The notes beneath the pieces were generated by a model. The model was not told the origin of the DNA and did not search any database. It saw only the letters and a list, made by a program, of their open reading frames with translations. From NCBI GenBank assembly GCA_019115335.1, contig DXDT01000222.1, forward strand, positions 1 to 36,980: DNA of 36,980 bases, in the 5' to 3' direction. Shown here in pieces: positions 31,809 through 36,980 of this stretch. The translations under genes and the position numbers were made by a program. This stretch comes from Candidatus Brachybacterium merdigallinarum (lineage in GTDB: Bacteria; Actinomycetota; Actinomycetes; Actinomycetales; Dermabacteraceae). The stretch's first letter is position 1, and each line of letters begins with the position of its first letter.

Positions 31809-32387
31809 ATGCCGGAAACCACACTCCACCGCGATGTCACCGGGCCCCGAGGCGAACAGGTGTTCGTGCGCCGCTCGGCCCGGCGCCGTCGCACCGTCTC
31901 CATCTCCCGGCGCGAGGGCGACCTCGTCATCGCGATCCCCGCCTCCTTCAGCGCTCGTCAGGAACGGCAGTGGGTCACCCGGATGATCGACCAGATGGTC
32001 GCCCGGGAGCAGCGCGCGACCCCCGCGCGCCGCAGCGACGCGGAGCTCGCCCGGCTCGCCGCCCAGCTCGGTGAGAGATATCTCGAGGGTCGCACCCACC
32101 CCACCTCGGTGACCTGGTCCACACGCCAGAACACGCGCTGGGGGTCCTGCACCTCCTCGGAGGGCACCATCCGCCTGTCCCACCGCCTTCAGGATATGCC
32201 CCAGTGGGTCATCGAATCGGTGCTGATGCACGAGCTGTGCCACCTGCTGGTCCCCGATCACGGGCCCGCGTTCCAGGAGCTGATGAACCGCTACCCGCGG
32301 GCCACCGAGGCCAAGGGATTCCTGGACGGGGTCACCTGGGCGCAGAACCAGCCGCGCGACCGCTCGGAGGACTCGGCCGCGTCCTGA
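31809..32387 (+). CDS. YgjP-type (M48/DUF45) zinc metallopeptidase
   Basis: A 192-residue predicted cytoplasmic metallopeptidase of the YgjP/DUF45 type. The active-site motif is LMHELCHLLVPDHGPAFQ: HELCH with catalytic Glu, and the third ligand in the DHGPAF segment. The preceding TRWGSCTSSEGTIRLSHRL is the diagnostic block of the family, and the N-terminal beta-rich part (VRRSARRRRTVSISRREGDL) also fits. The substrate is unknown. A CACGCT hexamer seven bases before ATG 31809 may be a weak leaderless -10 box. It converges on the NUDIX gene with 65 bp between. Confidence 0.9.
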   Translation: MPETTLHRDVTGPRGEQVFVRRSARRRRTVSISRREGDLVIAIPASFSARQERQWVTRMIDQMVAREQRATPARRSDAELARLAAQLGERYLEGRTHPTSVTWSTRQNTRWGSCTSSEGTIRLSHRLQDMPQWVIESVLMHELCHLLVPDHGPAFQELMNRYPRATEAKGFLDGVTWAQNQPRDRSEDSAAS

Positions 32388-32452
32388 GCGGCAGCGGCCC
32401 GTCCCGCCCCGCGTCGTGCCGCGTCATACCGGCCGTGCCGAGGCGGGCAGGA

Positions 32453-32977
32453 TCACAGCAGGCCCAGCTCCGCGAACGTTCCGGGCAGATCGGGCACGAT
32501 CCCGTCCGGCAGCGCCGCAGCATCCAGGGGGAACCATCGCACCTGCGGGGACTCCGCACTGGTCCTCAGCGGCGTCTCGGCGGCGGGGCGAGGAGTGCAC
32601 AGCAGGTACTGCACGTCCCAGTGCGCCCGGCAGCTGCCGAACGCGGCCTCCAGCCCGTGCTGATGCAGCATCGCCGGCCCGGCCCCGATCCGCTCGAGCC
32701 CGCTCAGCCCCGTCTCCTCGGCGACCTCCCGGGCGGCGGCCAGCTCGAAGCTGGTCTCGCCCGGCTCCAGGTGCCCTCCCGGCTGCACCCAGAAACCGCC
32801 CTTGCGATGCCAGATCAGCGCGATCTGCTCCCGCTCCGCGTCGATCACCAGCGCGCTCGCGGTCAGGTGCACCGGGCCGGAGTCGCGGTGCAGGGACCGC
32901 GGATCCCGCGCCAGCAGCTCCCGGAACTGCGGGGCCAGCGGATGGTCCGCAGCGGCGAGCTCCGCCTCAGCGCGCAT
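32453..32977 (-). CDS. NUDIX hydrolase
   Basis: A 174-residue NUDIX protein with the box GGHLEPGETSFELAAAREVA followed by EETGL. LIWHRKGGFWVQPGGH precedes it, and WDVQYLLC and VRWFPLDAAALP follow. Substrates of this subgroup cannot be read from sequence; nucleotide-sugar or oxidised-nucleotide clean-up are common. ATG 32977 lies within the 3' end of the DUF2342 gene with an 11-bp overlap, so translation is coupled. Upstream in-frame sequence runs inside that gene and is rejected. Confidence 0.88.
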   Translation of the reverse strand: MRAEAELAAADHPLAPQFRELLARDPRSLHRDSGPVHLTASALVIDAEREQIALIWHRKGGFWVQPGGHLEPGETSFELAAAREVAEETGLSGLERIGAGPAMLHQHGLEAAFGSCRAHWDVQYLLCTPRPAAETPLRTSAESPQVRWFPLDAAALPDGIVPDLPGTFAELGLL

Positions 32978-34403
32978 CGTCGTCGGGGCCCGTGCCCTCG
33001 TCGCCGCTCTCCTCGTCCAGGAGCTTGGCCAGCTCGGCATCGAAGTCGGTGGGGAGGATGTCGACCGTCTCCTCCGCCGGCGCGTCCTGCGGGGCCTGCG
33101 GGCGGCCGGAGAGCACCTCGGCCGTGGGCAGCAGGTCGGGATGCTCCCACTTCGCCTCCCGACCGGCGGTGTCCTCGGTGGCCAGCACGCTCTCCCACCA
33201 GGCCAGGGCTTCGCGCACGCGGCGCGGCCGCAGCTCGATGCCGATCGTGCGGGCCAGCATCTGCTCGGCCGCGGAGCCCGAGGCGCGACGGCGCCGCAGC
33301 ACCTCCCGCATCGCCTCCAACTGCGGCAGCTTCCCGTCCAGGGCGAGGGTGGTGACGTGATCGACCCAGGACTCCACCAGCGCCAGCGTGGTGGCGAGCT
33401 CCTCGAGGGCGCGTTCCTGCGCCGCCCGCCGGGTGAAGACGAACATCTCCTCGGGGCGTCGCGCCTGCATCGCCTGAGGATCCGAGAGGTCCATGCCCCG
33501 CACCATCTCGTCGAGCGCATCGAGGTCCAGGGTGATCCCTCGGGCGTAGTCCTCGATCGCGGTGAACAGGGTGCGGCCCAGCCACGGGTGGGAGCGGAAC
33601 AGGGCGGTGTGGGCCAGCTCGCGGGCCGCCAGGAAGATGCGGGCGGCGCTGGGATCCAGGGAGTGCTCGGCGATCAGGTCCTCGACATTGCTGGCGACCA
33701 TCGCCGGCTCCCCCTCCCGGCCCAGCGGCAGCGACAGGTCCGTGGTGCCGATGACGTCGCGGGCCAGGGAACCGATGGCATGCCCGAACTGGATGCCGAA
33801 CATGGTCCCGCCCATGCGCTCCATCATCTGGGCGGGATCCCCGGGCATCTCGCCGGCGGCCTCGCGCATCTGCGCGGCGATCGCCTCGCCGATCGCCCCG
33901 GCCATGTACTTCGCGACCGGTTCGACGGTCGACTCCCAGCGCGGCAGGGTGCGGTTCAGCCAGGAGCCGCGGCTGTACACCCCGAGCTCGGCGGACGGCA
34001 CATCGATCGCGAGCACCGGCTGCAGCCACAGCCCGGCCACGTGCGCGGCCTGGCGCAGATACTCGACCTGCTGCCCGGTCGGCGCAGGATCACCGGGCGT
34101 GCCCGCGGGGGCGTCCATCCCGGGGATCTGCAGGGCGCCGCTCGCGGTGCGCCGGGCGATGTCCTTGGCCATCTCCCAGTTCACCGGGCTGTCGCCCTGG
34201 CCCTCGAACAGGTGCTGCATCTGGGCGGCGGCGGCGCGCAGCTGCGCCGGATCCTGCGGCAGGTTCGCATGCTCGGCGAGAGCCGAGAGGTCCAGGCCGT
34301 CCAGCGCCCCCTCCGGCAGGGCGTCGCCGAAGGCCTCGCGCAGGAAGCGCTTGAGGCCCTCCTCGTCCATCTCGCCTGGGCCTTGCATCGGGTTCTGGCT
34401 CAT
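32967..34403 (-). CDS. DUF2342 zinc-dependent metalloprotease-like protein
   Basis: A 478-residue protein of the actinobacterial DUF2342 family (M. tuberculosis Rv3195), often labelled zinc-dependent metalloprotease or F420-associated. Conserved-looking blocks are GIQFGHAIGSLARDVIGTTD, LAARELAHTALFRSHPWLGR, the long helix SWVDHVTTLALDGKLPQLEA, and GIELRPRRVREALAWWESVL. No standard HExxH is seen; RELAH in the second block is the nearest candidate. The N-terminus is Gln/Gly/Pro-rich, and the C-terminus is acidic (EESGDEGTGPDDDA). ATG 34403 is chosen over an upstream in-frame start at 34478, which would lie in the promoter of the divergent PDZ gene. The true activity is unproven. Confidence 0.85.
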   Translation of the reverse strand: MSQNPMQGPGEMDEEGLKRFLREAFGDALPEGALDGLDLSALAEHANLPQDPAQLRAAAAQMQHLFEGQGDSPVNWEMAKDIARRTASGALQIPGMDAPAGTPGDPAPTGQQVEYLRQAAHVAGLWLQPVLAIDVPSAELGVYSRGSWLNRTLPRWESTVEPVAKYMAGAIGEAIAAQMREAAGEMPGDPAQMMERMGGTMFGIQFGHAIGSLARDVIGTTDLSLPLGREGEPAMVASNVEDLIAEHSLDPSAARIFLAARELAHTALFRSHPWLGRTLFTAIEDYARGITLDLDALDEMVRGMDLSDPQAMQARRPEEMFVFTRRAAQERALEELATTLALVESWVDHVTTLALDGKLPQLEAMREVLRRRRASGSAAEQMLARTIGIELRPRRVREALAWWESVLATEDTAGREAKWEHPDLLPTAEVLSGRPQAPQDAPAEETVDILPTDFDAELAKLLDEESGDEGTGPDDDAR

Positions 34404-34450
34404 GGGCACCTCCGGGAGTGGGTCGGCCGACGCGGTGCCGACACGGTATC

Positions 34451-34511
34451 GAGCCCATCGCCCGGGCGCCGAGCCCATCGATCGAGTGGGGCACAGATCG
34501 AGTGGGGCACA
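34451..34511 (+). repeat. Two direct-repeat pairs in the divergent promoter region
   Basis: GATCGAGTGGGGCACA occurs twice in perfect tandem (34480-34495 and 34496-34511). GAGCCCATCG also occurs twice (34451-34460 and 34471-34480). They fill the region between the DUF2342 start and the PDZ-Lon protease start. The second copy of the 16-mer runs straight into a CACAAT -10-like box. Confidence 0.9.
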
Positions 34512-34513
34512 AT
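34508..34513 (+). promoter_or_regulatory. Possible leaderless -10 box of PDZ-Lon protease gene
   Basis: CACAAT, four of six matches to TATAAT, is followed by six bases and the GTG at 34520. Confidence 0.35.
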
Positions 34514-34519
34514 GTCGGG

Positions 34520-35635
34520 GTGAGCCGCTTCGCCCCCATTCTCCCCCGTGCCCGCGCCGTCGTGCGCCGATACGTGGAGGATATGCAGTTGGCGAAACCG
34601 CGCCTCGCCCTGACCTCCCTGGCCCTGCTGTGCGCGATGATCGTGGGCGGCGCCCTGATCCCGGTCCCGTACGTCATCGAACGGCCCGGCCCCGCGATCG
34701 ACGTGCTCGGCGAGTACCAGGACGAGCAGATCCTGGTCATCGACGGCGCCGAGACCTATGACACGGACGGCTCGCTGATGCTCACCACCGTCTCGGTCGA
34801 CGGCGGCCCCGGATACACGGTCACCCTGGCGGAGGTCATGGTCTCCTGGTTCACCCGGTCCCACGCCGTGCTCCCTCGCGAGGTGATGTTCCCCGAGGGC
34901 CAGACCGCGGAGCAGACGGCGCTGAACAACTCGGTGCAGATGAACACCTCCCAGCAGGGCGCGGTCGCGGTCGCCCTGGACGAGCTCGGCATCGACTACG
35001 ACCCCGCGGTGCTGATCGGCGGGGTCCTCGAGGACGCTCCGGCCGACGGCATCCTCGAGCCCGGCGACGTGCTCGTCTCCGTCGGCGGAGAGACGGCGAA
35101 CGACGTGATCGGCTACCAGGAGCTGGTCGCCGCCACCCCGGAGGGGCAGGACGTCCCGCTCACCGTGCGCCGCGACGGCGAGGAGCTCGATCTCGAGGTG
35201 CCCGCCGAGACGGTCGACGGCGCCCCCCGGATGGGTGTGATGCTCGCGGAGGGCTTCGAGTTCCCGATGAGCATCGACATCACCGTGGGCTCCATCGGCG
35301 GTCCGAGCGCGGGGATGATGTTCTCCCTGTCGGTCTACGACCAGCTCACCCCCGGCGCCCTGACCGGTGGCCACGAGATCGCGGGCACCGGCACTATCGC
35401 CGCCGACGGCGCTGTCGGCTCGATCGGAGGGATCCGTCAGAAGCTCACCGGCGCCGAGCAGGCCGGGGCCGAGTATTTCCTCGCCCCCGGGGACAACTGC
35501 GGCGAGGTCGTCGGCTTCGAGCCCGACGGCCTGGAGGTGGTGGCGGTCGACACCTTTGAGGATGCGGTCACCGCCGTGGAGACCATCGCCGAGACGGGCA
35601 GCACCGAGGGGCTGCCCGTCTGTGAGGAGCGCTGA
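34520..35635 (+). CDS. Membrane PDZ-Lon (S16) protease
   Basis: A 371-residue membrane-anchored serine protease (M. tuberculosis Rv3194c type). It has an N-terminal membrane segment at about 29-50 (LALTSLALLCAMIVGGALIP) followed by VPYVIERPGPAIDVLG, a PDZ domain at about 165-230 (GGVLEDAPADGILEPGDVLV), and a Lon-type S16 domain. Catalytic Ser263 is in GSIGGPSAGMMFSL and Lys308 in GSIGGIRQK; both are present. The protease domain faces outside the membrane. GTG 34520 is chosen from the membrane-segment position and the CACAAT box; no Shine-Dalgarno is seen. A UPF0182 gene, often next in mycobacteria, is absent here. Confidence 0.92.
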   Translation: MSRFAPILPRARAVVRRYVEDMQLAKPRLALTSLALLCAMIVGGALIPVPYVIERPGPAIDVLGEYQDEQILVIDGAETYDTDGSLMLTTVSVDGGPGYTVTLAEVMVSWFTRSHAVLPREVMFPEGQTAEQTALNNSVQMNTSQQGAVAVALDELGIDYDPAVLIGGVLEDAPADGILEPGDVLVSVGGETANDVIGYQELVAATPEGQDVPLTVRRDGEELDLEVPAETVDGAPRMGVMLAEGFEFPMSIDITVGSIGGPSAGMMFSLSVYDQLTPGALTGGHEIAGTGTIAADGAVGSIGGIRQKLTGAEQAGAEYFLAPGDNCGEVVGFEPDGLEVVAVDTFEDAVTAVETIAETGSTEGLPVCEER

Positions 35636-35656
35636 ACCGATGAGCAGGAGCCACCG

Positions 35657-36340
35657 ATGAGCCGGAACCGACGCCGCACCCCGCCCAGCCCCACCGTGGT
35701 CTTCGACTTCGGCGGCGTGCTCAGCCAGGCCCACGACCCGGTGCCCGCCGTGCACGAGCTGCTGGGAGGGGACCGGGAGACGCTCGCGACTGCGCTGTGG
35801 GGACATCGCGCCGCGTACGACCGCGGCGACCTCGACCGCGCCGAGTACTGGGGCGCGGTCGCCGCGGCCGTCGGCGTCGATCAGCTCAGCGCGGGGGAGG
35901 TGGACGAGCTGCAGAGCGCCGATGACCGCCACTTCCTGCAGCTGGACGCGGCCTCCCGCGAGCTGATCCACGACCTCGCGCGCAACCGTGTGCGCCTGGC
36001 GATCCTCTCCAACGCCTCGGTGGCCTTCGCGGAGGCGACCCGGCGGGCGGACTGGTTCGAGGCCTTCTCCTTCGGGGTCTTCTCCGGGGAGGAGCGCACG
36101 GTGAAGCCGGACGCGGAGATCTACGAGATCCTGCTGGACGTGCTCGCCCATGAGACCGGGGGAGTGTCCGTGCCCTCGGCGGTCGTGTTCTTCGACGACA
36201 AGCCGGAGAACGTCGCCGCCGCCCGCGCCCTCGGCATCGACGCGCACCACTGGCCCCGCAACGGCGAGCCCGACAGCACCGAGCACGGCACGGACATCGC
36301 CCGTGGCGTGCTCGCCGCCCGCGGCATCCCGCTGGACTGA
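35657..36340 (+). CDS. HAD-superfamily hydrolase
   Basis: A 227-residue haloacid-dehalogenase-like phosphatase. Motif I is VVFDFGGVLS with nucleophile Asp17; motif II is LAILSNAS; motif III lysine is in VKPDAEIYEILL; motif IV is VVFFDDKPENVAAA. The second motif-I aspartate (DxD) is Gly (DFG), as is common in the YihX-like subgroup. The helical cap lies at about residues 30-105. The substrate is unknown. ATG 35657 has AGGAG in a good position and lies 21 bp after the PDZ-Lon protease stop, so the two are probably co-transcribed. Confidence 0.88.
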   Translation: MSRNRRRTPPSPTVVFDFGGVLSQAHDPVPAVHELLGGDRETLATALWGHRAAYDRGDLDRAEYWGAVAAAVGVDQLSAGEVDELQSADDRHFLQLDAASRELIHDLARNRVRLAILSNASVAFAEATRRADWFEAFSFGVFSGEERTVKPDAEIYEILLDVLAHETGGVSVPSAVVFFDDKPENVAAARALGIDAHHWPRNGEPDSTEHGTDIARGVLAARGIPLD

Positions 36341-36373
36341 GCACCCCGGCGGGAGAGCTGCGCCGGATGCGGG

Positions 36374-36379
36374 TAGAGT
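36374..36379 (+). promoter_or_regulatory. -10 box upstream of ettA
   Basis: TAGAGT fits TANNNT. Initiation 7-8 bases downstream would fall at or next to the GTG of a short upstream ORF at 36388. The ettA leader would be about 85 nt. Confidence 0.5.
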
Positions 36380-36387
36380 CGGTCACC

Positions 36388-36429
36388 GTGACGACTCCCG
36401 TGCGGCGCCGCCCCGCGGCGCGCCGGTGA
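36388..36429 (+). CDS. Arginine-rich leader peptide ORF upstream of ettA (13 aa)
   Basis: GTG 36388 opens a 13-codon frame reading VTTPVRRRPAARR and ending in TGA at 36427-36429. Six of 13 residues are arginine. The start falls eight bases after TAGAGT, the leaderless spacing. A perfect 7-bp hairpin (36405-36421) is embedded in the coding part, and ettA begins 41 nt after the stop. The layout resembles ribosome-sensing leader peptides of antibiotic-response and ABC-F genes. Translation is inferred from layout only. Confidence 0.4.
   Translation: MTTPVRRRPAARR
36405..36421 (+). other. Leader hairpin upstream of ettA
   Basis: GCGCCGC (36405-36411) and GCGGCGC (36415-36421) form a perfect 7-bp GC-only stem with a CCC loop within the upstream ORF. 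Confidence 0.5.
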
Positions 36430-36470
36430 GGACCCCGCACCCCGACCACCCTCCGACAAGGACACAGACT

Positions 36471-36980
36471 TGGCAGAGTTCATCTACACCATGTACAAGG
36501 CCCGCAAGGCCGTGGGCGACAAGGTCATCCTCGATGACGTCTCCATGAGCTTCTACCCGGGCGCGAAGATCGGCATGGTCGGCCCCAACGGCGCCGGCAA
36601 GTCGACCATCCTGAAGATCATGGCGGGACTGGACCAGCCCTCCAACGGCGAGGCCCGTCTCAGCCCCGGCTACAGCGTGGGCATCCTGCTGCAGGAGCCG
36701 CCGCTGAACGAGGAGAAGACGGTCCTTGGCAACGTCCAGGAGGGCGTCGGCGAGATCTTGGCGAAGGTCGAGCGGTTCAACGAGATCGGCAACGAGATGG
36801 CCGATCCCGACGCCGACTTCGACGCCCTCATGGACGAGATGGGCAAGCTCCAGACCGAGATCGACGCGGCGAACGCCTGGGACATCGACTCCCAGCTCGA
36901 GCAGGCGATGGACGCCCTGCGCTGCCCGCCGCCGGACGCCCCGGTCACGAACCTCTCCGGCGGAGAGCGCCGCCGCGTCG
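36471..36980 (+). CDS. ettA: EttA, ABC-F energy-dependent translational throttle protein (5' part)
   Basis: The first 170 residues of an ABC-F ATPase that binds the ribosomal E-site and gates the first peptide bonds according to ATP level. It begins MAEFIYTMYKARKAVGDKVI (initiator read from TTG), as EttA proteins do. Walker A GMVGPNGAGKST follows at about residues 36-47, then VGILLQEPPLNEEKTVLGNV, the helical insertion rich in acidic residues typical of EttA, and the ABC signature TNLSGGERRR at the window edge. The TTG at 36471 is supported by AAGGA at 36458-36462. The second ABC domain is outside the window. A leader ORF and hairpin precede it. Confidence 0.94.

Noticed and set aside
34404..34478. 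N-terminal extension of the DUF2342 protein to 34478
   Set aside because: It would overlap the repeats in front of the PDZ-Lon gene; ATG 34403 fits better and the extension reads as compositional sequence.
1..36980. CRISPR array, tRNA/rRNA, insertion sequence or prophage
   Set aside because: I saw no regularly spaced repeats, no tRNA-like cloverleaf, no transposase or integrase and no phage genes anywhere in the window.

Overview
The window is about 37 kb of very GC-rich, gene-dense chromosome from a high-GC Gram-positive bacterium (Actinomycetota). The signs are a WhiB7 regulator, the AdnAB repair pair, UvrD2 with an HRDC domain, actinobacterial-type DapD, several small actinobacterial DUF families (DUF3107, DUF3117, DUF5679), frequent GTG starts and many apparently leaderless promoters. 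The anaerobic pyruvate formate-lyase locus at the left edge fits a facultatively anaerobic member of Micrococcales, with Dermabacteraceae/Brachybacterium as my best guess. That placement is inference; no search was possible. I saw no tRNA, rRNA, CRISPR array, insertion sequence or prophage.

Region 1 (1-1662) is a mixed-acid fermentation locus: the 3' end of pflB, a separate 83-residue glycyl-radical protein, and pflA. The large enzyme stops just before the glycyl-radical domain, and that domain is encoded by its own gene with its own ribosome binding site. This naturally split pyruvate formate-lyase is the most unusual thing in the window.

Region 2 (1649-15652) holds a membrane-anchored lysozyme-like protein, dapD and dapE of the succinylase lysine/diaminopimelate pathway separated by two extra genes, a LOG-family protein, a 56-residue membrane peptide, DUF3117, an O-methyltransferase, tatB, the tightly coupled minus-strand operon pepP-MgtE-like-DUF1003-mrp, and a PHP phosphoesterase. 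From memory the order resembles Mycobacterium tuberculosis Rv1201c-Rv1232c, but the sigE-rseA-htrA genes expected before tatB are absent.

Region 3 (15695-35635) matches, from memory, the Rv3211-Rv3194c neighbourhood: DEAD-box helicase, a metallophosphoesterase, DUF3107, TetR, adnB-adnA, a phosphotransferase, nudC, uvrD2, whiB7 with an upstream-ORF leader, DUF5679, a YgjP-type metallopeptidase, a NUDIX hydrolase, a DUF2342 metalloprotease-like protein and a PDZ-Lon protease. It combines DNA double-strand-break resection (AdnAB), helicase repair (UvrD2), NAD or NAD-capped RNA turnover (NudC) and ribosome-stress response (WhiB7). AdnB has lost several ATPase signature residues whereas AdnA keeps all of them. 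A 470-bp gap at 31339-31808 contains long inverted repeats.

Region 4 (35657-36980) has a HAD hydrolase and the 5' end of ettA (ABC-F translational throttle, TTG start), preceded by a short arginine-rich upstream ORF with a strong hairpin.

Many genes share one promoter layout, a TANNNT -10 box ending 6-7 nt before the start codon, which implies leaderless mRNAs.
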